Assembly (NCBI RefSeq): GCF_025152525.1
Contig: NZ_JALXXL010000002.1
Location: forward strand, 248,001-312,000
DNA: 64,000 nt
Source of the DNA: Corynebacterium sp. p3-SID1056
Lineage (GTDB): Bacteria; Actinomycetota; Actinomycetes; Mycobacteriales; Mycobacteriaceae
Reading direction: 5' to 3'
Part shown: positions 51,213-60,872 of the stretch, one piece after another
Layout: every line of letters starts with the position of its first letter
Position numbering within the stretch: the first letter of the stretch is position 1
Translations under genes and position numbers: made by a program
Notes under the pieces: model-generated
Told to the model about the DNA's origin: nothing
The model's database searches: none
The model's input: the letters and a program-made list of their open reading frames with translations, nothing else

Positions 51213-52133
51213 ATGAACCCGGGCTGGCGAATCGTTGACCTCACCGGATTTTGTGGCAGTGTGAAATATGAAAGAGGGCAGATCAGACTCGTCAACGCTG
51301 AGATTGATGAGACTCTTCCCCTTGCTCAACTAGCGGTCGTGTTGATTGGGGTTCGTGCCTCCATATCGGGTGCCGCAATAGCAAAACTCAGTGAGTATGA
51401 CGTTGCCTTATTAGTGTGCGACTGGAAAGGCGTGCCTATCGCTGGTGCGTACCCCTGGAGTCCTCACACTAGGATTGGCGCTCGGCAAAAGGCGCAAAGT
51501 GCCCTCACAGCCCCACGCAGAAAGCAAGTGTGGGCCGCTACAGTCCGTGCCAAAGTTTGGGGCCAGGTCGCCACAGCAGAGTCTCTAAGTCGTAAGAAGC
51601 AGCAGGGACTGCGCGAGCTAGCGAAGAGCGTGCGTTCCGGTGATTCAGGAAACGTAGAAGCCGTAGCGGCTAAGAAATACTGGGGCATTTTGAGCTCGTC
51701 GAATGTATTCAAACGAGTTCCTGGTGCGGGCGGTGATGTTTTGAATTCAGCCCTGGATTATGGCTACACAGTGTTGCGAGGACATGGAATTCGCGCTGTG
51801 AACGCCGCTGGGTTGGTGGGATCACTGGGGGTGTTCCATCGGGGCAGGAGTAACCAATTTAACCTGGTGGATGATCTAATAGAGCCCTTTCGGCCGATGG
51901 TAGATCAAGTTGTTTTTGATACGTGTGAGTTCGATGGTGAAGAGCTGACGCGAGAGACTAAACAGATAGTTATCAACGCCATCAACCTTGCACCCTTTGA
52001 TGCGACAGGGCGAACTGTGCCGACTGCATTGGAGGAGACCGCTCAGATGTATGGGAAGTATGTCGAAGGAGAGCTGAAAGAGTTCACGCCGCCTAAGTGG
52101 ATGGGGGAGTTCCGTGCCCCGGACAGAGAGTGA
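51213..52133 (+). CDS. cas1: CRISPR-associated integrase Cas1
   Basis: A 306-residue Cas1. The metal ligands of the integrase site are visible: Glu149 (GNVEAVAAKKYW), His209 (GVFHRGRSN) and the acidic group at 220-224 (NLVDDLIEPFRP). The N-terminal beta domain starts WRIVDLTGFCGSVKYERGQI. With Cas2 it inserts new spacers. The ATG at 51213 (TGAAATG junction) is one base from the cas9 stop; no separate ribosome site is needed if coupled. The first ~36 codons of a longer frame overlap cas9 and are rejected. Confidence 0.95.
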   Translation: MNPGWRIVDLTGFCGSVKYERGQIRLVNAEIDETLPLAQLAVVLIGVRASISGAAIAKLSEYDVALLVCDWKGVPIAGAYPWSPHTRIGARQKAQSALTAPRRKQVWAATVRAKVWGQVATAESLSRKKQQGLRELAKSVRSGDSGNVEAVAAKKYWGILSSSNVFKRVPGAGGDVLNSALDYGYTVLRGHGIRAVNAAGLVGSLGVFHRGRSNQFNLVDDLIEPFRPMVDQVVFDTCEFDGEELTRETKQIVINAINLAPFDATGRTVPTALEETAQMYGKYVEGELKEFTPPKWMGEFRAPDRE

Positions 52134-52137
52134 ACCG

Positions 52138-52443
52138 ATGTGGTGCGTTGTGATGTTCGATCTGCCCACCAACACAAGTACAGAGAGGAAAGAGGCAACG
52201 CGTTTCCGGAACACCTTGAAAGACTTGGGATTCTGTCGCGCCCAGTTCAGCGTGTATGTGCAGTACTTCCCTTTGGCAGCCCGAATTACGAAAACCGTGA
52301 AATCTATAAAGCTGCATCTACCCGCCGGCGGAGATGTCCAAATCCTAACTGTTACCGATACTCAGTGGGCTAAAGCTATACGCTTTTCTGATGCACGTGA
52401 ACGAAAAGTTGAAGAAAGGCCTTCTCAGCTCACGATTTTTTAG
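52138..52443 (+). CDS. cas2: CRISPR-associated protein Cas2
   Basis: A 101-residue Cas2 with the start MWCVVMFDLPTNTSTERK, the conserved Asp8 after strand 1, FRNTLKDLGFCRAQFSVYVQ and the terminal strand PSQLTIF. It is the structural dimer of the Cas1-Cas2 integrase. The ATG at 52138 lies 4 bp after the cas1 stop; a GTG at 52114 would overlap cas1 and is less likely. Followed after 50 bp by the first repeat. Confidence 0.93.
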   Translation: MWCVVMFDLPTNTSTERKEATRFRNTLKDLGFCRAQFSVYVQYFPLAARITKTVKSIKLHLPAGGDVQILTVTDTQWAKAIRFSDARERKVEERPSQLTIF

Positions 52444-52493
52444 CGTCTGCGAATTGGATAACCGGAGGTAAGAGCCCGTTTTTCAGGCATGCT
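52444..52493. promoter_or_regulatory. Cas2-proximal flank of the array (leader candidate)
   Basis: Fifty base pairs between cas2 and the first perfect repeat, with a TTTTT run (52480-52484). Because the far end carries the mutated repeat and a duplicated spacer, this side should be where new spacers enter, although crRNA reading goes toward it. No long AT-rich leader is present. Confidence 0.5.
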
Positions 52494-54129
52494 GAAGTCT
52501 ATCAGGGGTAATGAGAACTGAACCCCAGCCGTCGTCAAGGTCGACAACCATGTCACGGAAGTCTATCAGGGGTAATGAGAACTGAACCCCAGCGTGGTGC
52601 GCCTTTTGGCGTGGTGCCCGGGAAGTCTATCAGGGGTAATGAGAACTGAACCCCAGCAACGACGATGCAGACCGCACTCCGGTCAGAAGTCTATCAGGGG
52701 TAATGAGAACTGAACCCCAGCCAATGTCGAGCTGCTGGACGCCCTCGCGGAAGTCTATCAGGGGTAATGAGAACTGAACCCCAGCTGGGGCTTCGGCATC
52801 TGCGCTCGGCCTAGAAGTCTATCAGGGGTAATGAGAACTGAACCCCAGCAGCGAAAACACCCACCGAAGAATCACCGGAAGTCTATCAGGGGTAATGAGA
52901 ACTGAACCCCAGCCGCCTGGCTATCTACGTCATCGTCGCCGGAAGTCTATCAGGGGTAATGAGAACTGAACCCCAGCACCCTACGCCCCGCCACCACGGC
53001 GGAGTGAAGTCTATCAGGGGTAATGAGAACTGAACCCCAGCAGGGTGGCCGTCGTGTCACGCTTGAGCTGAAGTCTATCAGGGGTAATGAGAACTGAACC
53101 CCAGCGCATCGAGACGGTGATGTCGGCGATGTTGAAGTCTATCAGGGGTAATGAGAACTGAACCCCAGCCACGGGCCGGTGCTCATGTGTGGCCTTCGAA
53201 GTCTATCAGGGGTAATGAGAACTGAACCCCAGCTTCGCCCCACACGGTAAATGCGCCGATAGAAGTCTATCAGGGGTAATGAGAACTGAACCCCAGCTCG
53301 TGGCATGTGGATTGGCCTGAGGGGTGAAGTCTATCAGGGGTAATGAGAACTGAACCCCAGCCACCGCACCGCGTAGCGGGGCGCACCCAGAAGTCTATCA
53401 GGGGTAATGAGAACTGAACCCCAGCGCGCCTCACACGGCAGGCGCGGCGGGGGGAAGTCTATCAGGGGTAATGAGAACTGAACCCCAGCACCGCGCAGAC
53501 CGGGCAGGCAGCACGCGGAAGTCTATCAGGGGTAATGAGAACTGAACCCCAGCGCACCGCGACACGGTGTGGAACATCCGCGAAGTCTATCAGGGGTAAT
53601 GAGAACTGAACCCCAGCCGATGAACCACCGCATCACCAACCGCGAGAAGTCTATCAGGGGTAATGAGAACTGAACCCCAGCAAGGCCCCCGTCGGCTGGG
53701 CGAAAGACTGAAGTCTATCAGGGGTAATGAGAACTGAACCCCAGCACCTGGGCAGAGGACGAGACGCACGGTGGAAGTCTATCAGGGGTAATGAGAACTG
53801 AACCCCAGCATGGGGTGACCCGCCCTGATCGGCCCCAGAAGTCTATCAGGGGTAATGAGAACTGAACCCCAGCAGACCCTTCGCCGGTCGCACTTCGCTA
53901 CGAAGTCTATCAGGGGTAATGAGAACTGAACCCCAGCTGCCCAGGGATTCCGCGAGGATGTCCATGAAGTCTATCAGGGGTAATGAGAACTGAACCCCAG
54001 CGTCTGTCTTCATCGCTTTAGTGCGCGGTGAAGTCTATCAGGGGTAATGAGAACTGAACCCCAGCGTCTGTCTTCATCGCTTTAGTGCGCGGTGAAGTCT
54101 ATCAGGGGTAATAAGAACTGAACCCCAGC
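52494..54129 (-). CRISPR. CRISPR array, 26 repeats of 36 bp and 25 spacers of 28 bp
   Basis: The repeat (plus strand begins GAAGTCTATCAGGGG and ends GAACTGAACCCCAGC) occurs at 52494 and every 64 bp to 54094, without exception. All copies seem identical except the last (54094-54129), which has G to A at its 20th base (54113). Spacers 24 (54002-54029) and 25 (54066-54093) are identical. On the minus strand the repeat reads GCTGGGGTTCAGTTCTC..., which pairs with the tracrRNA anti-repeat, so crRNAs are transcribed right to left. The repeat ends TGATAGACTTC in that sense, an extended -10-like sequence as in Neisseria II-C repeats. Confidence 0.98.
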
Positions 54130-54214
54130 GGATCATCCCCCGCTGCTGCGAGACGGTTTACAGTCATAGTTCTAAGAGCGCTCTCCAGCTCCCCATCCAT
54201 GCCACAATGGCCTT
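54130..54214. other. Distal flank of the CRISPR array
   Basis: Eighty-five base pairs between the mutated last repeat and the flavodoxin start. On the minus strand this is the upstream side of crRNA transcription, yet no clear promoter is visible; TATGAC or TGTAAA on that strand are only weak -10 candidates. That fits a system in which crRNAs start from promoters inside repeats. Confidence 0.4.
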
Positions 54215-54736
54215 ATGCACATCTATTTCTCCTCCGTCTACGGTTCCACGCGGCAGTACGCTGAGGAGCTCGCGCGTCGTCTCGGCACGACCGCGCAGGA
54301 AATTCCCGACGCCGCCGAAGCTGCGGCCGGAGACGGCCCCATCGTCGTTCTTGCCCCGGCGCACGGGCCGATGAACGCAGCGGCCAAGTTCGTAAAAGCG
54401 CTGCCTGAGCAGACGGTCCAGGCCCGCCCCACCTGCGTCGTCACGGTGGGGATGACGCTGGACCACGTTGTGCAGGAGACGGACCCGACGGCAGAGCTGC
54501 TCGGTGACCGTGCCGCCCGCATCAAGCGCTTCTACCTGCCTGGTCGCCTGAACTACTCCGAACTCACCCCTGCCCACGCTGGCGTGATGCGCGGGCTCAT
54601 CGGCGCGCTCAAACTGAAGCCGCGGAAGTCGGAAAATGAGCGCTCGATGATCGAGATGTATAAGAAGGACACCGACTGCGTCGATCTCTCGCGCCTCGAC
54701 GAGATTGTTGCGTGGTGCGAGGCGGAGAACAAATAA
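54215..54736 (+). CDS. Flavodoxin-domain protein
   Basis: A 173-residue flavodoxin-like protein. The N-terminal IYFSSVYGSTRQYAEELARRL is the FMN phosphate loop (S-S-x-Y-G-S-T), and VLAPAHGPMNAAAKF and VVTVGMTLDH are the next two loops. The HemG-like C-terminal FYLPGRLNYSELTPAHAGVM suggests relation to menaquinone-dependent protoporphyrinogen oxidase-type or other flavodoxin oxidoreductases. No ribosome site is evident; CACAAT 6 bp before the ATG may be the promoter box of a leaderless mRNA. It follows the CRISPR array directly but is unlikely to belong to it. Confidence 0.8.
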   Translation: MHIYFSSVYGSTRQYAEELARRLGTTAQEIPDAAEAAAGDGPIVVLAPAHGPMNAAAKFVKALPEQTVQARPTCVVTVGMTLDHVVQETDPTAELLGDRAARIKRFYLPGRLNYSELTPAHAGVMRGLIGALKLKPRKSENERSMIEMYKKDTDCVDLSRLDEIVAWCEAENK

Positions 54737-54740
54737 AAAT

Positions 54741-54866
54741 AATTAAGAAAGATATCGAAACAATTCGGCTACCAGCATAAATAATAAAAATTTCGCGGCA
54801 AAACGCCCCTATATCTTTCCGATATCTTTTTCACCCTGAAATTCTCGCCAAAAAGAATTCCCTGGG
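54741..54866. repeat. ~126-bp flanking repeat, left copy
   Basis: It starts 4 bp after the flavodoxin stop. Its first 37 bp are matched at 36 positions by 56638-56674, and its last 17 bp (AAAAAGAATTCCCTGGG) are identical to 56748-56764. Internally, AAAGATATCG (54748-54757) faces CTATATCTTT and CGATATCTTT (54807-54829), so the element can fold into a long hairpin or present three similar half-sites. AT-rich compared with the surroundings. Confidence 0.8.
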
Positions 54867-54885
54867 GAAATGTAGACTGTGCGCT

Positions 54886-56625
54886 ATGACGTTGTCGGAC
54901 GGTTTAAGTCGCCTCCCTGCATACATACAAGGTGCCCTGGAGGCCATTTGGGATGGCGCCACTGCGGACTCGCAGGAGTCAATGACGCTTGAATTCAAGG
55001 AGGACCCCTCACACCGCGAGGGGGCTGATCGGGCGCGTCCAAAGCTCGTCGAGAAGCTTGTCGACGAAGCGATCTGCATGGCCAACAGCGAGGTTGGCAG
55101 CGGTATCATCATCGTCGGCGTTCACGATAAGGTTGGTGGACCGGAAGCGTTTACTGGCACTGATCTGCGTGAAGCGGATATCGAGCAGAAGATTTTCAAC
55201 GCCTCGAAGCCGAATATGAATGTTTCGGCCACCGGTGTGCTGTTCCGCGGGACGAGGTTACTAGCGGTGCACATCCCAGAAGCGAGGGCGTTGTACACGC
55301 GCACGGACGGGGCGGCGAAACGCCGAGAAACCGATGGCGGCAAATTCTCGTGCAAGCCGATCCCGGAAGAAACTCGTCGCGCAATTGATGCACTTCGCCG
55401 CAACCCCGATTACTCCAATGGTGAGACGGATATGGTGCCCGAAGACCTGAGTCTCAGCGTCGTGGAAGAAGCGCATCGCCGACTCGTCCTATATAGAAAG
55501 AGCAGGGGGGAAGAAGAGCCGGCGATGGCGAAGACTCGCACGGGATTACTCCGCGAGCTCGGACTGCTTCGCCAGGACGGGAGCCTCAAGCGAGCCGCTG
55601 AGATTTTGCTTGCCCAACCGGAACCCACGCACGTGACGGTCCGGCACTTGTGGCGAGACTTTCCCGGGGAAGATCCCAAGGTGACTGAGATTTCCGCACC
55701 GGTCATCCTGGCGCTTCCCCGCCTGCGCGCGCTCATCGATTCGCATGTGCAGCAGGAGATCGCGAGGGTGCAATTCGACGACGGCCAGGAGACCGCCATC
55801 CCCGCCATCCCAGGTCAGGCCATCGACGAGGCGATCTCTAATGCACTTATTCACCGTGATTGGCGTATAGCCAAACCAATCGTCGTCGAGCAGTCGAGGC
55901 GTCTTCTCAAAGTGACATCGCCGGGGCCCTTGCCGCCAGGTGTATCCGTGGATCGCTTGCTGACAGTGACATCCGAGCCGAGGAACAACCGCTTGATGGC
56001 TGCGATGCGCGCGCTTGGTCTGGCGGAGGAGAGCTCCCGTGGTTTTGATCGCATGTGGGCTGCAATGATTAGTTCGGGCCGTGAGATCCCTGAAGTGATC
56101 GCGACCGAGACTGCGGTGAGCGTGATCTTCGCGGGGGCGAACCCGGACGTCCCATTCGTGCAAGGGCTGCACGCGCTGGCCAAGCGGTTCGGTGCGCCGA
56201 TATCTACGGTAGGGGCACTGATCATCCTGCGACACCTGTACGATGCGCCGGTAATTTCCCTGGAAGTGGCTCGGGACAAGACGCAACAGGCGACAAACGA
56301 GACCCGGGAGCTGCTGCATTCGCTTGAAGAACTCGGCGTACTTGTAAAGCTCAATGGCACAGATGAGTGGGGTCTTTTTACCGAGGCACGGTCGCTACTC
56401 GGAGGCGAGGGCACGGACGAAGCGCTCTCCGACGGTGTGCAGTCCTGGGCGGAGTCGCAGCTCGAAAAAGGGAGGACGTTGCAGGCCGCGGAGATTGCAG
56501 ACCGTGCGGGTATAAGTACGCAGGAAGCAGGAAAAATTCTGCGTGACCTGCGCGACCAGGGCAAGGCAAAGATCGACCCGGCAGGCCCGCCCCGCGGTCG
56601 CGGCACGCGCTGGATCAAAGCATAA
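54886..56625 (+). CDS. Schlafen AlbA_2 / RecG-like ATP-binding domain protein
   Basis: A 579-residue protein. Residues ~25-150 match the Schlafen AlbA_2 (divergent AAA-4) module: ESMTLEFKED, ICMANSEVGSGIIIVGVHD, HIPEARALYTR. The middle (~300-370) has the GHKL-like segment IDEAISNALIHRDWR and TSPGPLPPGV found in 'RecG-like' AlbA_2 regulators. The C-terminus has winged-helix segments (LQAAEIADRAGISTQEAGKIL). Such proteins occur as regulators and in defence islands. TAGACT at 54873-54878 is 7 bp before the ATG, a leaderless promoter. The gene is bracketed by two copies of a ~126-bp repeat. Confidence 0.8.
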   Translation: MTLSDGLSRLPAYIQGALEAIWDGATADSQESMTLEFKEDPSHREGADRARPKLVEKLVDEAICMANSEVGSGIIIVGVHDKVGGPEAFTGTDLREADIEQKIFNASKPNMNVSATGVLFRGTRLLAVHIPEARALYTRTDGAAKRRETDGGKFSCKPIPEETRRAIDALRRNPDYSNGETDMVPEDLSLSVVEEAHRRLVLYRKSRGEEEPAMAKTRTGLLRELGLLRQDGSLKRAAEILLAQPEPTHVTVRHLWRDFPGEDPKVTEISAPVILALPRLRALIDSHVQQEIARVQFDDGQETAIPAIPGQAIDEAISNALIHRDWRIAKPIVVEQSRRLLKVTSPGPLPPGVSVDRLLTVTSEPRNNRLMAAMRALGLAEESSRGFDRMWAAMISSGREIPEVIATETAVSVIFAGANPDVPFVQGLHALAKRFGAPISTVGALIILRHLYDAPVISLEVARDKTQQATNETRELLHSLEELGVLVKLNGTDEWGLFTEARSLLGGEGTDEALSDGVQSWAESQLEKGRTLQAAEIADRAGISTQEAGKILRDLRDQGKAKIDPAGPPRGRGTRWIKA

Positions 56626-56637
56626 CCGTCCCAAAAC

Positions 56638-56764
56638 AATTAAAAAAGATATCGAAACAATTCGGCTACCAGCAAAAACGTCAATAACCAGCCCCAAAAT
56701 CCGCTCCTATATCTTTCCTATATCTTTTCGCGCCCAAAAATCGCCGGAAAAAGAATTCCCTGGG
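56638..56764. repeat. ~127-bp flanking repeat, right copy
   Basis: Direct-orientation copy of the element at 54741-54866, starting 13 bp after the Schlafen-like gene's stop and ending 72 bp before leuS. The ends are the best conserved; the middle has diverged (e.g. CTCCTATATCTTTCC against CCCCTATATCTTTCC). Confidence 0.8.
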
Positions 56765-56835
56765 AAAACGCGCGGCACGTAGTCGTCGATAAGCAATGAG
56801 CCCTGACTGTGCCGGGCCTACTACACTGCATACCT

Positions 56836-59682
56836 ATGACTGAGGCGAAGACTCCCGCGAACTCCCACACTGAAGGCCCCGCGTACCGCTACGGCGCGAA
56901 GCTGGCCAACGACATCGAGCAGCGTTGGCAGACGTACTGGCGCGAGCACGGTACGTTTCACGCTCCGAACCCGGTCGGCGACTTGGCCACCGGCGGGGAG
57001 CTGCCGCAGGAGAAGCTCAACGTCCAGGACATGTTCCCGTACCCCTCGGGCGCGGGCCTGCACGTCGGGCACCCGCTGGGCTATATCGCCACGGATGTCT
57101 ACGCCCGCTACAACCGCATGCTGGGCAAGAACGTCCTGCACACGCTGGGCTACGATGCCTTCGGTCTGCCGGCGGAGCAGTACGCCATTCAGACGGGCAC
57201 GCACCCGCGCACGACGACGGAGAAGAACATTGAGAACATGACCCGCCAGCTGGATCAGCTGGGTCTGGGGCACGATAAACGTCGCGCGGTGGCAACGACG
57301 GACCCGGAGTTTTACAAGTGGACGCAGTGGATCTTCCTGCAGATCTATAACGCCTGGTTTGATGAGGAGCAGCAGAAGGCCCGCCCGATCGAGGATCTGG
57401 TCCGCGACCTGATGACGGGGGCTCGCACAACAAAGGACGGCCGCAACTTCCGCGAGCTCACTACGGCGGAAAAGCACAAGGCTATCGACGCCTTCCGGTT
57501 GGTCTACCTCGACGATTCCATGGTCAACTGGTGCCCGGGCCTGGGCACGGTCCTGGCCAACGAGGAGGTCACCGCGGACGGCCGCTCGGAGCGCGGCAAC
57601 TTCCCGGTCTTCCGCAAGCGTCTGCGCCAGTGGATGATGCGCATTACCGCGTACTCGGATCGCCTGCTCGATGACCTGGAGCTGCTTGAGTGGCCGGAGA
57701 AGGTCAAGAGCATGCAGCGCAACTGGATTGGGCGCTCCCGCGGTGCCGACGTCAACTTCGCCTCCCCGGCGGGCGACCTCACCGTGTTCACCACCCGCCC
57801 GGACACGCTCTTCGGCGCCACCTACATGGTGCTTGCGCCCGAGCACGAGCTGGTAGACGAGCTGCTGGCCGACGCGTATCCCGAAAACACCGACGAGCGC
57901 TGGACCTACGGCAAGGCCACCCCGCGCGAGGCGGTGGACGCCTACAAGCGCGCCATCGCCGCGAAGTCGGACGTGGAGCGCCAGGAGAATAAGGAGAAGA
58001 CGGGTGTCTTCCTCGGCACGTACGCGACCAACCCGGTCAATGGGCAGCAGGTGCCGATCTTCATCGCGGACTACGTGCTCACCGGCTACGGCACGGGCGC
58101 GATCATGGCGGTGCCGGCGCACGACGAGCGCGACTACGAGTTCGCGACCGTCTTCGGCCTGCCGATCGTCCCGGTGCTCGACGGCGACGTCACCGAGGAG
58201 GCGTTCACCGGCGACGCCGCACACATCAACTCCGCCAACGAGGACGGGCTCGACCTGAACGGCTTGGGCAAGGACGAGGCGATTGAGGCGGCGCTGGCGT
58301 GGATCGTCGAGAAGCACAAGGGCACCGAGAAGATCCAGTACAAGCTGCGTGACTGGCTGTTCGCCCGCCAGCGCTACTGGGGCGAGCCCTTCCCGATCGT
58401 CTATGACGAGAACGGCCAGGCGCACTCGATCCCGGAGGATCAGCTGCCGGTCGAGCTGCCGGACGTGGAGGACTACAAGCCGGTCTCCTTCGACCCGGAG
58501 GACGCGGACTCGGAGCCCTCGCCGCCGCTGGCGAAGGCGAAGGACTGGGTCGAGGTGCGCATGGACCTGGGCGAGGGCGAACAGACCTACTGGCGCGACA
58601 CGAACGTGATGCCGCAGTGGGCCGGTTCCTCCTGGTACCAGCTGCGCTACATCGACCCGACCAACGAGAACGCCTTCTGCGACCTGGAAAACGAACGCTA
58701 CTGGACGGGCCCGCGTGGCGAGAACGACCCGGGCGGCGTGGACCTGTACGTCGGCGGCGTGGAGCACGCGGTGCTGCACCTGCTCTACGCGCGCTTCTGG
58801 CACAAGGTGCTCTATGACCTGGGCTTTGTCTCCTCGAAGGAGCCGTACCGCCGCCTGTTCAACCAGGGCTACATCCAGGCCTACGCCTACACCGATTCCC
58901 GTGGCGTCTACGTCCCGGCCGCCGAGGTGGAGGAGAAGGACGGCAAGTTCTTCTACGACGGCGAGGAAGTGAACCGCGAGTACGGCAAGATGGGCAAGTC
59001 GCTGAAGAATGCGGTGGCCCCGGACGACATCGCCGCCGACTTCGGCGCGGACACCCTGCGCGTCTACGAGATGTCGATGGGCCCGCTGGACACTTCCCGC
59101 CCGTGGGCGACGAAGGACGTCGTCGGCGCGCACCGCTTCCTGCAGCGCCTGTGGCGCCTGGTGGTCGACGAGGAGACCGGCGAGTCCACCGTGCGCGACG
59201 CGGAGCTTTCCGAGGACGACGCGAAGCAGCTACACCGCACCATCGCGGGCGTGCGCGAGGACTACGAGCACCTGCGCGATAACACGGTGGTGGCGAAGCT
59301 GATCGAGTACGTCAACTACCTCACCAAGACGTACCCGGATAGCGCCCCGCGCGCCGCGGTGACCCCGCTGGTGCAGATGGTTGCGCCGGTCGCCCCGCAC
59401 ATCGCCGAGGAGCTGTGGGCAAAGCTCGGCCACGACGACACGCTCACCTTCGAGCCTTTCCCCACCTTCGACGAGTCGCTGCTTACCGACGACACCGTGG
59501 AAGTCCCCGTGCAGATCAACGGCAAGGTCAAGGCGCGCATCGACGTTGCCGTCGACGCGTCCAAGGAAGACATCGAGGCCACCGCGCTTGCCGACGCCCG
59601 CGTGTCCGAACTCACCGACGGCAAGACCATCGTGAAGACGATCGTGGTGCCGGGCCGCATGGTCAACCTGGTCGTGAAGTAA
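56836..59682 (+). CDS. leuS: Leucyl-tRNA synthetase
   Basis: A 948-residue class I synthetase charging tRNA-Leu. HVGH (76-79) is the HIGH motif, KMGKS (718-722) the KMSKS motif, and the editing (CP1) domain between them has the threonine-rich [20 protein letters not shown] and [17 protein letters not shown] zinc-less connective region and the C-terminal [13 protein letters not shown] complete the bacterial form. The ATG at 56836 has TACACT (56822-56827) eight bases before it and no ribosome site, pointing to a leaderless mRNA. Essential core gene, a good anchor for the chromosome. Confidence 0.97.
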   Translation: MTEAKTPANSHTEGPAYRYGAKLANDIEQRWQTYWREHGTFHAPNPVGDLATGGELPQEKLNVQDMFPYPSGAGLHVGHPLGYIATDVYARYNRMLGKNVLHTLGYDAFGLPAEQYAIQTGTHPRTTTEKNIENMTRQLDQLGLGHDKRRAVATTDPEFYKWTQWIFLQIYNAWFDEEQQKARPIEDLVRDLMTGARTTKDGRNFRELTTAEKHKAIDAFRLVYLDDSMVNWCPGLGTVLANEEVTADGRSERGNFPVFRKRLRQWMMRITAYSDRLLDDLELLEWPEKVKSMQRNWIGRSRGADVNFASPAGDLTVFTTRPDTLFGATYMVLAPEHELVDELLADAYPENTDERWTYGKATPREAVDAYKRAIAAKSDVERQENKEKTGVFLGTYATNPVNGQQVPIFIADYVLTGYGTGAIMAVPAHDERDYEFATVFGLPIVPVLDGDVTEEAFTGDAAHINSANEDGLDLNGLGKDEAIEAALAWIVEKHKGTEKIQYKLRDWLFARQRYWGEPFPIVYDENGQAHSIPEDQLPVELPDVEDYKPVSFDPEDADSEPSPPLAKAKDWVEVRMDLGEGEQTYWRDTNVMPQWAGSSWYQLRYIDPTNENAFCDLENERYWTGPRGENDPGGVDLYVGGVEHAVLHLLYARFWHKVLYDLGFVSSKEPYRRLFNQGYIQAYAYTDSRGVYVPAAEVEEKDGKFFYDGEEVNREYGKMGKSLKNAVAPDDIAADFGADTLRVYEMSMGPLDTSRPWATKDVVGAHRFLQRLWRLVVDEETGESTVRDAELSEDDAKQLHRTIAGVREDYEHLRDNTVVAKLIEYVNYLTKTYPDSAPRAAVTPLVQMVAPVAPHIAEELWAKLGHDDTLTFEPFPTFDESLLTDDTVEVPVQINGKVKARIDVAVDASKEDIEATALADARVSELTDGKTIVKTIVVPGRMVNLVVK

Positions 59683-59756
59683 ACGCGCCGTCTCCGAAGA
59701 CTGGGCGTTGCCTGTGCGTCGGCGGTGTGTGCAAAACGGCTGTTATTATCGGCCGC

Positions 59757-60857
59757 ATGACTACACCGAACGACGGAAATACCAACCCGAACGGCGCAGG
59801 CGACACTGGCGGCACCGGCGGGTCGAGCCCCTACGGGGGCTTCGAGCCGTACCCGGAGAACCCGGCCGGCAGCCACCCGGAAAACGCTGGTGCTTCGGGG
59901 TGGCCCGGGTACGAGCAGAACTCCTACGAGCAGGCGTCGTACGACCAGAACAGCTACGACCAGCACAGCTTTGACCAGTTCGACGTCAACGCCGCGGCCG
60001 GTGCCGCCGGCGCTACGGCGCTGCGCTACCACGGCCAGCAGCTTGTCGACGGCACCTTCGGCGACGGCACGAGCCCGCACCCGATCAACGACCCGGCCAA
60101 CAACGGCTTCACGCACACTAAGGGCACCGGCAAGCTCAGCGTCATGGAGGCGCTGTCCTGGGGCTTCAAGACCACCTCTGGCAACTGGCAGACCTGGCTG
60201 CTCTTCGGCCTGCTCGCGGCAGTCTTCATGGCGGCGAGCACCTTCGAGCCGACCGGTCTGCTCGGCCTGGCCTCCATCTTCATTTACCCGGTGGTGTGGT
60301 CGGCGGGCCTGCAGCAGACGCTGTCGCGCAAGTTCGGCTTCGGCGACGTGAAGGCACCCGCCTACGGCAAGACCCTCGGCGTATCCGTCGTCGTTGGTCT
60401 GATCATGTTCGCCGTGATGTTCGTCCTCGCCCTGATCTTTGGCATCGGCATCTTCTCCAGCCTGGATCCGAGCACGCTACCGACTGACCCCTCGATGATT
60501 GAAGAGGACCCGATGGCCTTCGGCCCGCTCTTCGGCCGGATGTTGGGTCTCGTCGGCGTCCTCATCCTGGTGGCGCTGCTGGCCGCCCCGTTCCTGAGCA
60601 TGCAGACCTTATACGCCGCTGACAACGCCGGTTCCTTCGGCGAGGTCATGAAGGCGGGCTTCGCCGCGGGCAAGCGCAACTACCTGCCGTTGCTGGGCCT
60701 GTCGATTCTCAGCGGCCTGCTCATCGGCCTCGGTTCGCTCTTGGCCTTCGTCGGCCTCGTTGCCACCGCCCCGGCCGTCGTCCTGGCGATGGCGCACGCC
60801 TACCGCCAGATCTCCGGTGGCCCGGTCCCAGGCGAACCGGCCCCGCAGACGTTCTAA
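59757..60857 (+). CDS. Membrane protein with low-complexity N-terminus (tandem family member 1)
   Basis: A 366-residue protein. Residues 1-130 are hydrophilic and rich in Gly, Asn, Tyr and Gln, with short repeats such as SYEQASYDQNSYDQHSF. The rest has about five membrane segments, an LYAADNAGSFGEVMKAGFAAGKRNYLPLLGL block and the end AHAYRQISGGPVP. Both blocks recur in the next two genes, so the three are related. TATTAT (59744-59749) is 7 bp before the ATG, the clearest leaderless promoter here. Function unknown. Confidence 0.75.
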   Translation: MTTPNDGNTNPNGAGDTGGTGGSSPYGGFEPYPENPAGSHPENAGASGWPGYEQNSYEQASYDQNSYDQHSFDQFDVNAAAGAAGATALRYHGQQLVDGTFGDGTSPHPINDPANNGFTHTKGTGKLSVMEALSWGFKTTSGNWQTWLLFGLLAAVFMAASTFEPTGLLGLASIFIYPVVWSAGLQQTLSRKFGFGDVKAPAYGKTLGVSVVVGLIMFAVMFVLALIFGIGIFSSLDPSTLPTDPSMIEEDPMAFGPLFGRMLGLVGVLILVALLAAPFLSMQTLYAADNAGSFGEVMKAGFAAGKRNYLPLLGLSILSGLLIGLGSLLAFVGLVATAPAVVLAMAHAYRQISGGPVPGEPAPQTF

Positions 60858-60872
60858 GCACCACCCGCGCGC

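Noticed and set aside
52494-54129. Assigning crRNA sense to the plus strand, continuing cas transcription
   Set aside because: The plus-strand repeat does not pair with the RNA before cas9, whereas the minus-strand repeat pairs over 17 nt without mismatch.
56821-59133. A 770-codon open frame on the minus strand
   Set aside because: Antisense shadow of leuS.
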